Origin: Edaphochlamys debaryana | Taxonomy: Eukaryota > Chlorophyta > Chlorophyceae > Chlamydomonadales | Assembly: GCA_016858145.1 (NCBI GenBank) | Contig: JAEHOE010000065.1 | Coordinates: 310,001-374,000, forward strand | Direction: 5' to 3' | DNA: 64,000 bases | The notes under the pieces: generated by a model | Databases searched by the model: none | Told to the model about the DNA's origin: nothing | Seen by the model: only the letters and a program-made list of their open reading frames with translations | Shown: in pieces, positions 32,765 through 46,500 of the stretch | Numbering within the stretch: position 1 is the first letter of the stretch | Layout of the letters: the number at the start of each line of letters is the position of its first letter | Made by a program: the position numbers and the translations under genes

Positions 32765-34506
32765 TTATTCTTCTAGCCTATCAACGTTTTAGCAGACCGG
32801 CAGGTGGCGACGGAGTGGACGTGCGGCCAAGCGCGAGTAAGGCGGAACAGGCAGGGGCCACTCCGGCGAGTCCACTACCGCTGCATTGCACTTTGATTGT
32901 GTACTCCGAGCTCGATGTGATACAAAGGGGCTAGGAGGACGGCTTCGGGTTGGAGCGAGCTTCAGAACTTGAACGGTTTGGGCACTGTACACCTTCGGAG
33001 CAGCATGGCAACACAATGAAAGCGTTACTAGATCAACTTGCTGAAACACACTCCGCGGCACTTCTGTTTGGGATGATGGGGTTCATCGGTACACCGGGGG
33101 TGTAGGCGAGGTGCTCCACACGAGCGTAATGGCGCTCTCAGCTGCTGCCGCGTGGCGAGAAGACCCAGTACAGCACGAAACCGGGGTACTGATTTGTGCT
33201 TGCGGCCAATGGCATACAACGAGCCCGGAACGTCTTGTGCGTGCCGTCTGGAAACGGACACTGCTGGTACACGCCAGCGTGGGCAGTTTGCCGCCGCTTG
33301 CACATTGGATGTACTTCACGTTCTGCCTGTGACACGGCTGATATGCCCTTGGGGTGAGGAGCCGGTTTCAAACACCCACACACCTCGCCCATCCATCGAC
33401 TTGTCGCACCTCCGGCACCGCCGGCACAAGCAAGCGCGTGCAGCCGCAGCTGTGTCGACACAGCTTCACCTCATCGCTGAGGTGCATTGACAGTAACGCG
33501 GTCGCAAATTGGCTGCCGTGGGGGCCTGGCGGGTGCGTGGACTGCTTGACGCTGGGCCCTGCTGCAGCCCCCCCCCTTGCGGCAGCGGCAACGCCGACGC
33601 GCTCAGCCTGTCGCTTGGCCTCTCCCTCTTTCTGTTGCGTTGCGCACAGCCTAGTTGCTGCATTCTCCGGCGTCGCCCTGACTACGCTGCATGGCCCCTG
33701 CGAGTACAGAACCCCCTTGCATGCCCCGAGGTATACGGTACCTCCGACGTCCGAGGCGCCTCGAGGGTTCATGGCTTCAAGCCCATGCCACATGAACCGC
33801 CTCTGTTTCGCGCTGCCTCCGCCGTGAACCGCACATGATAGATATTTTCCTTGCCCCTGCGCTACCACGCGCTGCCCTGCACTGCCGTCTGCCAAATGTG
33901 AATCCTACAGACACGTTGCCTCGATCCTCAGCCCCACCTCTGCTTTAGATCCTCACCCCCAGACGACTGCTTCGCCTTATTCCCATGCAGCTCAGGCGGC
34001 TGCCCCCAACCCCCTGATCACATGAAGCACCACGCCCTCACCTGCACCCCGGCCACTCTCCATCAAGGTACCTCCTCTCACTCACACCTCACACCTCAGC
34101 TCCCAGGCCCTACAGCGTCCAGCCTCAACCACACCTTGCAGCCTCCTGCCCTACCCTGCCTGCCAACTCGTGTACCTAGCCTCTTCCTGCTAACATAGCT
34201 ATCATAGCTAAGTTGCAACGGAGTTTAGGCCAAAGCGGCTGAAATTCATGCCCGGGGCCTCAGGGCCCCCTCATTGAGCCAGATCATGCCTCGCAGTAAC
34301 ATCTCCCTACTCAGTCTTCCTTTCCGGTCTCTCAAGCGTTCACCTGTATCTTACCTCTCTCGTTCAAGCGGACCCAAAGCTGCCCGCTCCTGTGTTCAGC
34401 TTTCATGCACCTCCACCCTTGCCTGAGCTGCGTGATCCGCTTCCTCCTCTTACGCCCCCTTCCCCTTCAACCCCGCTCCACCCCCCCGGTCTTCCCTCAC
34501 AAGCCC
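32765..34506. other. Intergenic: kinase promoter and PHD-gene 3' flank
   Basis: No conserved exon was found on either strand. It contains copy B of a dispersed repeat (about 33660-33716) and a C/T-rich stretch from 33890 to 34500, likely the PHD-gene 3' UTR. No TGTAA was seen on the minus strand. Confidence 0.4.
33660..33716 (-). repeat. Dispersed repeat fragment, copy B (inverted relative to copy A)
   Basis: Read on the minus strand, CTCGCAGGGGCCATGCAGCG and flanks match 20812-20876. Confidence 0.7.
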
Positions 34507-37500
34507 TTACTCCGACAGCAACATATCACTGCTCTCCCCATGCTCCATCGGGGCCGGCTCCCTGCCTGCAGCCCGTACGCCGCCCTCCCCCCCAGCCTGC
34601 CCCCGCATCTCTCCGCCCCCTGCTCCCGACTGCCCAGGCCCCGAGGGCACCGCCGGAGCGCCAGCGTTTGGCAGCTGTGCACACACCGGTACCGCGGGGC
34701 GCAAGCCCGGGACCAAAGCTGGGCCAAACGGGCGATGGCCTGGGAAGGCCGCAGGCCCCGGCGGCTGAGGCTGAGGCGGGGGGCGGGTGTGCGGCGCACG
34801 GCCGTCATGAGGCGCGGGAGGGTGGCCGTGGCGCGGTGGCGGCGGGCGGCCGAGGGGCGGCGGAGGCTGCCCGCCCGGCGGCAACCAGGGTGGACCGCGC
34901 CCCGGCGAGCGGTGCCGCGGGGGTGACGCGCGGTGCGGCGAGCGCGGGCGGTGCGGTGGCGGCGTGCGGTCGCGGTCGCGGTCACGGTCGCGGGTGGGCC
35001 AGGCGTCGCCGCCGTGACGGGGCGGGCTGCGACGGGGCGAGCGCGAGCGGCGGCGGCCGCGGGGCGAGTAGTCGCGTGGGGGTGACGGGGGGTGGCGGCG
35101 GTGGTGCGGCGGGGAGCCGCTACGCGGCGGGGAACAGTGGGGTGGGTCCGCCGCGTGGCGGCGGCCCGAGCCGAGTGAGTGGCGACGCGGCGGCGACGAG
35201 CGGCTGTACGACGTATTGCGATCACGTGGCGGCGAGCGGTAGTTTGACCGTTCCTGGCGGTCGTCGAAGCGCTCAGCAGGGTGACGGCGGTCCGTCGAGA
35301 CCCGGTCCCGCCCACGACAAGACGTGTGCTGTGGGTGACTGCCGTGCCGTCCGCCCCTGCCCTCGTCCCCGCGGTGCCACGTGCCTTCGCGGCCGCCGTC
35401 CGGGCTCCGCGGCTCAGCAAGGCCGCGTCCTCTGTCGGGCCGCCGCTCGCCGCCGACGACGAGGTTCCGGCCGTGCGGACTTGACCCGCCGTATCGATCC
35501 CGTTCGCGGCTTCCTCCACGTGCACCGGTACCGGGAGGCAGGGGGTCTGGGGGCGGCTGCGTGCCGGCCTCGGCCTTTGCAGGTGCGCGCTGGTCACCGG
35601 CGTCGCCCCTTCCCTGGTCATGCCGGAGGCCCACAGGCGCAGGGGCCGCGAGGCTGGCGCCCAGGAAGCCCGCGGCAGCCTGCAGGACGGGCCCGCGGTC
35701 ACGAGCCGCGAGGCTAGGGCCCAAGACGCCTGTGGCACCACCCTCCTGCTGTAGCGCCGCCCCCATCTGCGCCGCTTTCGGCGCACCCATTCCTGCCACT
35801 GCCCCTGCCCGCGCAGCCCCCGGCGCCTGCCCGCCTGCTGCGGGAGCGGCCCGCTCCGCCGGCTCTGCCCCGGCACAGGCGCTGCCGCCGCCGACCCAGA
35901 TGTCGGGCGGGGGCGTGTACTGGGACAGCCAGGCCGCCTCGTCCGCCCCGACGGAAGCCAGGCGCATGGAAACCGCCGCCGCTGCCTCGGGGCCCGCCCG
36001 GGCAGCGGCAGGGGCAGCAGCGGCGGGGACAGCAGCTGGCTGGGAAGCCCCGGGCGTTGGCGCTCGAACGCCTGCAGCCCCTGCCCTGCCCGCTTGCATC
36101 CCTGATCTATCTCCAGGTTCCGGCTCCGGCGCTCCCGCCCGGCCTGTCGGCGGTCCTACTGCCGGTCCTCCCGTGGCCGCAACCCCGCGAGCGCGCTTGG
36201 GCGTGGGGCTTCCGCTCTCCTCCGCCCCAGCTCCGCCCGCTCCCTTCTCCTCCACCTTCGCCGCCGGCACCATGACCGCCATCAAAGCGGCCCGGCCAAC
36301 CGGCTCTGGCGTTGCCGCATGCGCACGTGCGCCCTGCTCCAACCCCGCTCCCCCTTCCATATGGGTCGGTGCGCCCTGCTCCTTACCCGCTCCCACTCCC
36401 GCTCCTGCCCCCATGTGGGTCGGCACCTGAGACCCGGGAACAAGTGCCGCCCCCGCTCCCGCTCCCGCTCCCATGTGGGTCGGTGTTTCTGCCGCGGCAA
36501 CGTGTGCTGGGTTGCGCGTGCGCTTGCGGAACAGCGAGATGCAGGGCGGGGGGTCCTCCGTCGGGGCGTGAGCTGGTGCCGTGCAGCTCGCGTCTGGGAG
36601 GCCGGCGGCACGGCCGGTGGCGGTTGCAGGGGGTGCAGCAGCTGCTGTGGTTGGGGCGGCAACGGGGCCGGCGGGAGGGTCCGTGCCGGCGGTTAGGCGG
36701 CTAGGAACGACGCGGGTTGCAGCGGCCGCGGCAGCGGCTGTGGTGGGGGCCGGGGTGGGGCCGGCGCTAGTTGCTGGAATGGCTGTGGCTGGGTCCGTGG
36801 CGGCGGAGGTGAGGACCGGAGAGGTAACGGGTGCGGAGCCGTCAGAAGCAGCAGCCCCGGTGGCGGTGGCGGTGGCGGCGGCGGCAGCGGTGGTTGCGAC
36901 GGTGACTTTGGCAATGGCGGTGGCGATGGCAGCGGCGACGGCGTCGCCGCCAGCCGCCCTGGGCGCAACGGCCAGGGCCTCCCGTAGCAGCTGCTCCAGC
37001 CGCCGCGTCGCCGCCTCCGCCTCCCGGGCCGCTGCCCCCTGCACTCCCGCATCCGCAACCGCACCCCCAGCAGCAGCCAAACCCGCAGCACCGACGGAAG
37101 GCTGGGGTGGCTGGGCCGCCAGCGATGCCCCTGGCTCCGAGTGGGGCCCGTCCCGGGTAGCAGGCGTGGCTGCAGGCTGGGCTGCCTCTGGCGCCGCTGC
37201 TGGTGGCCCCCAAACCGCAGCCAAGGCGTCAGCTGTCGATGCAAGGGGCGGTGGGGCCGGCGGCGACAGCCGGCGGGACTCCGGGCCGCTACCGAGCGGG
37301 TGCGCCCCCTGCGGTGCGACAATCAGCCCCTCCTCTTTCTCAGCCGCGACGGCCCGGGGTACCTCGACGACTGCACCGGCAGTGGCGGCGGCGGCAGGCG
37401 TGGTGATGGCGGCGGGGACACCGGTGGCAGCCGCGTTCCCGGACGCGGGAGCTGCGTCGTCAGACTGGGCCTGGGCCTGGGCCCGGGCCTGGGGCTCGCA

Positions 37501-40500
37501 AGGGGCGGGATGCTCCGTCGGCTCCGCGCGTGGAGGCGCTTGCGCCTGCGACCTCTCCGCATCCGCCGCCGCAGCCAGCTCAGGGCCTCCCGGTGCGCCA
37601 CGCGCCTGTGCCCCAACCTCCGCAGCCCCCGGTGCCCCGAGGCTAAGGTTCGCCATGGCAGCCGCCTTGAGGCCCAGATCCGGATCCAGATCTAGATCTA
37701 GGGTCACGGCGCCGGAACCCGCGGCCGCCGCGTCCTGCGCCTGCCCACCCGCGTGCGGTGCCCATGCCTCGGCTGTGGCCGGGCTGACGACGTCGGCGGT
37801 TGCGCGCTCGGTTGCATGGCGGCCGGCGTCACCACCAGTGCCAGGGGCGGCGTCGGCGGCGGGATTCGAGCCGCTAACGGCGAAAGCAAGGGCGGCCGGG
37901 GCTGGCGCAGCCTGGGCGATGGCTTGTGGCCGTCTGGCTGCGGCCCGAACGGAGGTCTCGGCACCTCTGCCGTCTGCTCCGACATCCGCCTGGCCTGCAG
38001 CGGCAGGCGACGCGGCGGCGGCAGCGCGTATGCCACGCATCCCCGCCGCATGCACTCCGCATGCCTTCCGCCGGCGCTCCGCCAACGCCGTCTGCGCCAC
38101 GCCAGAAGCTCCACCTGGTGCTCGGGCCACAGGCACAGGCCCCGGCTCCCCGGCTGCCCCGCTGGGCCCGGCCGCAATGCGAGTGTTCCGACGGGCGGCG
38201 GCGGCGCTGGCGCCAGCGCCGCCGGCGCTCTCGCTGGAGCTGGAGCCGCTACTGCCGCTGCTGCCGCCGGAACCCGAGCTGGTGCTGCTGCTGCCGCTGC
38301 TACTGCCGCTTCCGCTGCTGCTGCTGCTGCTACCGCTATCGCTGGAGCTAGAGCTCGAGCTTGGGTCGGAGTCGGAGTCGGAGCTGGAGGCGGCAGCTGC
38401 CCCTGCAGCGGCGGCGTTGCCGCGACCAGTGGCAGCGGCGGGAACAGCTGCTGTGCCTTGGGGTGCCTTGGGGCCGGGGAGCGGTGCGGGGCTGACGGAC
38501 CTCGAGCCCTGCAGCGAGGGCCCGAGCAGCCGTCCCCACCTCCCACCGCTTGGCTCGGCACCCGCCGCCGCACCTCGGCTCGGCGCTCCGCCCCCGCCCC
38601 CGCCTGAACCCACCGCGTCACCCACACCCGCAACAGCGCCCCGCGGGCGGCCGCCGTCACTGCCCCGCTCCCGCTCTTTAGAGCCGCGCACGCGCCAGCG
38701 GAGTTCGGGGAGGTCCCTGACATCGTGAGGCGCCGCCGCTTCCCCCGCCGTTCCAGCGGCCTCGTGATCCCGACCCAGCGCGGGCGGAGGCCTGGCGGGA
38801 GAGCGCTGGGGCGGACGGCCCCTGGGCGGCAGGGGCAGTTTGGGCGGGGCCGAAGGGGCGTCGGGGCGGCGGTGGTCTGGGCTGCGCTCGTGCCGTTGCC
38901 AGCCGCCGTGGCTGCCGCGCCGGACATCGTCGCATCGGTATCCGTCGGGGCTCCGGGTCCGGTCTCGGTCGCGGCCTTTGCTCCTGCTCCTGCTCCGCCC
39001 ATGCCGCCGGCCTTCCCTCCGCTCTGGGCTGCGACTCTGGCCCCGGCCTCGGCTGCGGCTGCGGGTTCGGCGCCTGGGCTCAGCCCGACGCTCCGGAGAG
39101 CCGTGGCGTCGAGTGGGGCTGCGGGCCACGTGACGATCGCCCCTGCCCCTGTGCTCGTCCTCCATGCCGTACGGGTGGGGCGCCAGCGGCGGCGGGGGCT
39201 TGCCGTCGGGCCCGCGCCAGCCGCCGTCGCCACCGCTGCCCCGAGGGCCCCGGGGATGCTCGTGTGACTCACAGCCTTGACGGCGCGGTGGGCCCAGCCA
39301 AGCCGTGCCGCCGCCGCCGCCGCCGCCGCCGTCAGCAGTCGGCGGCGCCAGGCCAGAACTGTGGGGCTCATCGCGGGATGCCGCTGCAGCGGCGGCGGCA
39401 AGCTTGGGAACAGCGGGGGCGGCGGCGGCAGCGAAGGCGGCGGCAGCACGAGCGGTGGCTTCCGCCAGCGCCGCGTCAAAGTCCCGCCGACGCGCTGACG
39501 TCAGCTCAACGCCGCCGCCGTCACCGTCGCCGTCGCCGGTCAACGCAGCGCCGCGCACGCACGACGCTGCCGCCAGCACCGCTGCCACTGCCGCCGCCGC
39601 CGCGGCGCCGCCGGCGGCCCGTGGCGGCGGCACCGCCTCGCCGCCGACACTGCCCGTGGAGCACGCGGGCGTGTGAGGCGCCGCCATTACGTAAGCATCC
39701 ACGTCAGCTTTGATCCCGGCCCGGAAATCGCCTGCGCCGGTGACGCCGCCCTCTGAAGCCGTAACCGCAGACGGCACGGGCCCCTCGACGGCGGCAGTGC
39801 CGGCGTACGCGGCATCCGGGCCCAGGTCCGGCGTCTTACTAAGGCGTGCCTTTGGCGTGGCGGCCGTACATTCGCCTGCGCTTGGGCCTGGCAAGCCGGT
39901 ACTACCATCCGTGCCGGGGTAGCAATGGGGGTAGAATTCGGCAATGCAGGACAGGATGATGTCAGCCGGCGGATGCAGTCCGGTAACCGGCTGATGCAGT
40001 CCGGCGGGCGTCCGGTTGCGTCCGGCGGGCGTCCGGGGCAGTCCGATGAACGCCACAGCGTCCGCGGGCCGCTCCACATCCAGCCCGGCGCCCGGCACGT
40101 GCTGCCGGGCCTCTGGCGCGGATGCATGCACGTGTACGACATCTGTACGTGCGTGTACGACACCTGCATCTGCATCTGGATCTGCATCTGGGCTGCGGAG
40201 TGCGGTTGCGGCCAGAGCGCCGCCCAGGTCAAGCGGCGAGGGCCCTGCCCGAGGCGGGCTGCCCATGGCAGCGGCAGCTAGCTCCCGCCCCGGCTCGGGT
40301 GCCGGCGCGGGCTTGGATTCCGGCTTGGCCTCCGGCTGGGGCCCCGGCTCGGGCCCCGGCTTGGGCCCCGGCTCGGGCCCCGGCTTGGGCCCCGGCTTGG
40401 GCCCCGGCTTGGGCCCTGGCTTGGGCCCCGGCTCGGGTACCTGCGCGGGCGCATCCTCCGGCTTGGGCCCCGGCTCCTCGGCTGGCTGCGGTTGGGCCGA

Positions 40501-43500
40501 GGCAGCCGCCACGTGAGCGCGCTCCTCCACTGCCGCCGCTGCTGCGCCTTGGGCAGGTCGCGGCGGGACCGCGGCCGCGTCTGCCTGCGCGGGCGCCGCC
40601 GCCGGCGCTGCCGCCCCGGCGCCGGTAACCGCTGGGGCGGCGGCAGGCGCATGGTCGCCCGGGCGTGACGACTCCGGCCAGGCGCCGGCGCCGGCGTCGG
40701 CAGTGGCAGTGGCAGCGTCAGCTGCGGCGTCGGCGGCGTTGGCGGCGGGGTCAACGGGGGCCGCAGCGGTGGCGGCGGCGACGGTGTTGGCGGCGGCGTC
40801 GACGGCGACCGCAGCGGCGGTGGCAGAGGCAGCGTCAGCTACACCGTCGGCGTCGGTGGCGCCGGTGTCGACGGCGGCCGCAGCGGCAGCGTCGGTGGCG
40901 GCGGCGTCGACGGCGTCGGCAGCGGCGTCGGTGCCGACAGCGTCAACGGCGTCGGCGGTGACGGCGACGGGGGCAGTTACGTCGGGAGACCCTGCGCCCT
41001 CGTCCCTACCCACGTCGACACCGGCGTCGAGACCGCCAGCCGCAACCTCCTCGATTGGCGCGCCGGCGGCGGTGATCGCAGCCGGGTCGGCCACAGGGGC
41101 CGGAGCAGTCGGCGCAGCCGCCTCTGTGACGGGTGACGGCACCGCCTCGTGAGGCGCACAGCCTTCTACCGCCGCCACCGGCCTTTGCTCGAATGCCGCT
41201 GTCGACTGCCCCCCGAACTCCTTAGCCAGTGCCTCCTCCTCCTCCGGCAGCGCTGGCTCAACCGCGGGCGCAACCGAAGGTGTGGCCTCGGCAGCCGCCG
41301 CCTGTGCCACGGCGGCCGTTGCCTGGTGCGCAGTGGCCGGGGTAGCTTCGGTGGCCCCAGCCTCAGCAGACTCGCACAAGTTCACCACGGCCGCGGCCAA
41401 GGGGGCATCGAGTGCCCCAGGGCGAAGCCCAGCGCCCGGATCTGTCACCGCTGCCGCCGTGTTACCGTCCGCTGCCTGCGGCGGAGGGCTCCGTGCGCCT
41501 AGTACGCTCGCGTTGGAGGCCCCGACGGCAGCGGCGGTCGTGGGCTCCGGCTCCGGAGCTGGCGGATGCGCCGTTGCAGCCGGGCCTGGCAGCGAGCCGG
41601 TTGCAGCGCTGACGGCAGCTTGCCCTTGCCCATGTGGGTCGGCCTGTACGTTGAGCTGTACACCGGTCTGTACGTCGACCCGTACAGCGGCCTGTACGTC
41701 GGGCTGCACGTCGGCTGGTACGTCGGGCTGTATGTCGGGCGGCGCGTCGAGCTGCACGGCGGCCTGTATGTCGGGCTGGCGGATGTCCTCGTCCAGATCG
41801 ATCTCGATCATCGACGGCGAGGACGACAGCGGCGGCAGCGGCGGCAGCGGCGACATGGGAGGCCACGCCGGCGGCGGTCGCGCCAGCCCCGTCACCGCCG
41901 CGGAGGGCGACGGCCACGCAAACAGGCTGCCGGGGAAGGCGCCCGCCAGGGGAGAGTCCCGGCCGAGGCCCAGCGGAGTGTGCGGTTGCGGCCATAGCGG
42001 CGACGGCAGCGGCGACGGCAGCGGCAGCGGCAGCTGCAGCGCCGGCGGCGACGGCGTGCCTGGCGCAGTAGCCGTTGGAGGTGCCGCCGCCGCAAGCCCT
42101 GTCGCCGCCGCCGCCGCCGTCGCCGCCAGCGGGCCCGCAGCAGCGTCCGGCCGTGCTGCCGCAACGGCGGCGTCCGCCGCCGGCGGAGGCGTCGGGCCGG
42201 GCGCCTGCACCGGCCCGTGCGGCGCGTGCTGTTCGTGCAGCGCCTTGCGCCACAGCACGAGGGCCCGCGTGGACTGGACCGGCTGCGGTGGCACAAGGGA
42301 GTCCGCCGCGGCCTCGGCCGCGACGCCGTCGCCCGCGGCTCCCACTGCGAGCGGGCGAGGCGATGCAGCTGCCCGCTCGTAGCCTAGTCGCGCTGGCCAT
42401 GCGGCCTCCGCCTCTGCCTCCGCCGCCGCCGCCGTCGTCGTCGCCGCCGCCCCCGCTGCCTTGGGCCCAGACTCGACGCCGCCGTCGTCAGAGCTGGGCG
42501 GTAGGGCCAGGGGGCCTGGCGGGCCGAGCCCTGCCGGGAGAGCCTCGGCGGCGCTGGGCTCGAGGCCGAGCATCAGGGTGGCCGCGCCGCAGGCTGCCAG
42601 AGCGGTTTCCAGGGCGGACAGCAGCGCGGCCGGGAGTCCCCGTGTGTTGGAAGCCGCGGCATCGCGGCATGAGGGGCGCCGGTGGGCCTGAAGGGGCACA
42701 TGCGGAGGGAGGCCAGCGGTCGGTGGTTGAAGCTATGGAATGGGCTTCCACGATCCCAGGGCACGAAACCGTCCGAGTGAGCGGGTGTGAAGTCACGGGG
42801 CCGCGGAGGAGTCCCTTGACTCCCTTCTAGGCAATCGTGCGAGAGCTGAGGACAGTGATACTGTGACCAATGCAGCGAGCGACTCACCACCAAGAGCGCG
42901 GGGCCTGCCACCGTCAGCCGCACCGCCGCTCCCAGCCGCCCGTCATGTAACCACATCACAGCCGCCAGATGGGAGCACGGCCGCCAGCCTGCCACACCCC
43001 CGCCGCCGCCGCCAGTGCTGCTGCCACTGCCGCCGCCGCTTCCCGCGCCGTCGCGGCACGGCTGCACTGCGCCCGAGTGATCAAGAAGGCGGGGTGCTGG
43101 GTTGCAGACTGGGCCGAGCCCAGACAGGAGCTGAGCTCCTAGCCAGTCAGCCTGCGGAAGGAACGAAGGAATAACGGCAGTCAATAGGCAAGAAGTTAAA
43201 ACGTCGGGCGCAACGGTTGCTTCGAGGCAAGCCGACGTCTGGAAACTTGGGGCTCATCTGCGTGATAGAGCGCAGCATGGGGGGGGAAGAAGAGCGCTGG
43301 ACGGCTGAGCACAGATCATCAAAGCCCGCCACGCACCAGAGCGTCGTGTTGAAGGTCCGACGCGCTTCCTCCGCCGCCACAGCCACCCGCCGCCGCCGCT
43401 GCCGCCTCCCCAGCGCCTTCCCAGCCCTCCTCCTCGCGCTCCGCCGCCGGGCACAAGCTCAGCATCTGCCACCAGGACCCGGGCTCTGCGCCGGAGGCAC

Positions 43501-46500
43501 CCGCTGGCGCAGCTGCCATGGACGAAGCCAAAGGCGGCGCTAATACCCCCCTCCATGCCGCGGCATCCGTGCTGGGCCTGAGCGCCTGCAGTCCGCTCCT
43601 CCGTAATGAGTCCAGACCGCGGGTCATGGCCCCACAGGGCTCGGAACAGGCCCAGGAGCTCCCCGCTGCGCCCTGCCCTGGTGCCGTGGCCAGGTGTGGT
43701 GCCCAGGTGCCCAGGGGTGGTGCCACCTCCCCCCCGGCGGCTCCAGCTCGGGCTCCGGCTCCTGGCATCACCGTGGGGAGCGGTGCGTGACTCGAGGGCG
43801 GAAGGCAGCGCACGTGGCACGGCCGGGCGCAGCACGCGCAGCGCAGCCAGCACGTGCCGCCACGGGCCCGGCCCGGGCCCAGCTTGGGCCCGCTCGGGTC
43901 CTGTACGGCGTCAGGACGAGCACCGGCTTCCAGCGCAACAGCGGGCTCCACGGCGGTAGCAGCTGCTGACGAGGCCGGGCCTACCAGGGCTGCGGCTGGC
44001 TCCAATGTCTCGGCCGGCAGCATTGACAAGTGCAGGGTTGCTCCCTCGCCCGGGGCGGCGGCAGCTGCTGCCAACGTCGGGGCCATGGGTGCTGCAGCGA
44101 TTCCCACCGCCTCAGCCGCAGTTGGCCCTGCCTGGCCCGCCGGTGGCGGAGCTGGGTCCCTGGGTCCATGCAACCCCGCGTCCGCCGCCAATGCTGCTGC
44201 GGCCGACAGCGCCTCCCGCCCCCCCTCAGCTGGCAGCGGCAGTGCGGCCGCCTCCGCCGGCTGCTGTGGCGCCTCACGAGGCGGAGAGGGCGCTGGGGCC
44301 GGCAGCGGGAGCGGCTCAGCTGGCGGCGGCGCGGCTTCGGGCTGAGCGGGGGCAGGTGGCGGTGGCTCATCGTCATCGCTGTCCGACACACAAGCCTGTT
44401 TGAAGGTCTCCCATGACACCGTTGTCGAGATCACCTTCCTGCGGACACAGGGAGTTCGTGGCCAATCAACTTGAGGCCCAGTTTCTGGCAAGACCGAGTG
44501 AGAAGTGCCGCTCACCGCATGCCCTGCACTAGAGGTTGGGCGCATGAGACCTTGTACCCACCACCATCCCTGCCTTGCAACCCCACCACCATCCCTGCCT
44601 TGCAACCCCAACACCTCACCCGGTCTGCACGCGTCCGCGCCCGGAACCACGCGCCGTGCCGCCCGCCCCCACGCGACCACCGCCGCGCCGGCCCGCGCCC
44701 GTCGACCCGGGCCGAGGCCCCGGCGAGGGCCGCAGCGCCGCACCTCCCCTGCCCGGCGTAGCGGCGGAGCCGGCGGATGACGCCCGTGTGAGCTGTTTGG
44801 ACGGGGCGGCGGCGGTGGGGGACACTGGTGAGGATGCTGCGAGGTTGGCGGCCGTGGAGGGGGCCGACGCGGCCGGGGCCGTGGGAGCCGCGGACTCGGA
44901 GGTTGAGGGAGGTGGGTCGGACGGCGGCTGGGGCTCGCCTGGGCTGGGGGCGTCCTCGCAGGGTGCCCGGAGTTGCAGTGGCTGGGGCCGCTGCAGCCCG
45001 TCTGGCGGTGGTGAGCTGGGCTTGGGCAAAGGCACCGACTCGCCGGCTGCGTCCTGTCCCACCTGCCCCTCCTGAGCCTTGCCAGGGGCCTGAGGTAGGG
45101 AGGGGCTGCCGGCAGGTTGCCGTGGAGCAGCGGCCGCCGCCTCGGCCGCCGGCCCCACCTCCCCCGCTGCCCCCGTGCTTGGCTGCCCCGACGGCAGCCC
45201 CAGCCCTGGCCCGGCTCCCTGAGGGCCGTCCCGAGCCTCAGGACCGTCCCGCGGGTCGCTCGTGTCTGGCCGTTCGGAACTGCCCTGGCCCTGACACGCT
45301 TTCTGACCCTGGTCCTGGCCTTCACACTGACTTGGGCCCCGCGCCTTGGCCCCGGACATCGCCTGAGCTTGGAACTGGGATTGACCGCCGGCCGTTGAGG
45401 CCTTGGGGCTACCTGGGGGCTGGTCCCGTTGGGGCCCGTCGACAGTGTCCGGCCTCTGGCTGTCATGGTCCTGGGCCTGGCTGGGCCCGAGAGCCGACTT
45501 GTCCGCAGCGGGCCCAGGCGGGACCAGGTGGGGCCCAACGGAGCCCTTCGGCCGGGGGCTGCCCGGTGTCGCCAGCACGGGCCCGGGCGGCTTGAGGCTG
45601 TCCGGTCCGGGCGCTGTCCGGAAGTTGTCCGGTCCGGGCCCGGCCCGGGGGCTGTCCGGACTGTGGGACAGATCGGACAGGAGCTTCTCCACCGCCTTAC
45701 GCCCATCCGGGGAGGCCATCAGCAGCTTCAGTGCCTCGAGGCTAGCCGGGCCCAGGTCGAAACCCGACAGTACCGCGCCCGAGCCTCCCGCTGCGGCTGC
45801 GTTGGGGCCAGGAGTGGGGGTGGCGGCGCCGCCAGGGCTGCGCAGGCTGGCGTTGATCGCGTCTGCCAACGTCGCCAGCGCCGCCGCCACGGCGGCGGGC
45901 GGCGGTGGCTGCGCCGCGCAGCCGCGTGGCACTCCCGGCGCGGTGGTCGCAGCGGCGGTGCCGGCGGCGGGGAGCTTGGGGGGCCCTGGCGACGCGGCTG
46001 CGGCCGGCACCCTCACGGCCTCGCCGGCCCCAGCCGGTGGGGGGGCCAGGGGGTCGGCTCGCAGGCACGGGCGCTTCGAGGGCGGGGAGCGGGCGCCGGG
46101 GTCGGGCCCGCGGGGCCTGGCGACGCCTTGGCTGCTGGTGGGGTCCAGCGGAGCGCTGGGGCCCGCATGGGCCTGGGGTGGAATCGATTGGTCCTGCGGG
46201 GCGCGAGTCACGAGGCAGAGGTTTCGGGGGATCAGCCTTTTGCATACCGAAGGCTCAGCCCCCGTCATCCGGGAACCTGGCGGGTTGACCACTATAGTCT
46301 ACACATCGTTTGTCTCCTGTCCCCGCTCCTCACCTGCGCCGCAGACGCCACTGCCCGCCATAGGGCCTGCTGCGCTGCCGCCGCGAATACCCGCCGGCCG
46401 GCCGCCGTCCCCAGCATTGCCTCGAGGCCCTCCGGCGCCGCGCCTGGGCCCGCCTGGGCCTGCCCCATCTCAGAGGGCCCCCTCACGCCATCCACGGCCA

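Noticed and set aside
36581..38728. A 715-residue open frame on the plus strand
   Set aside because: It is the antisense of the PHD gene's Ala-rich exon; GC-rich codons keep most frames open. No domain is visible.
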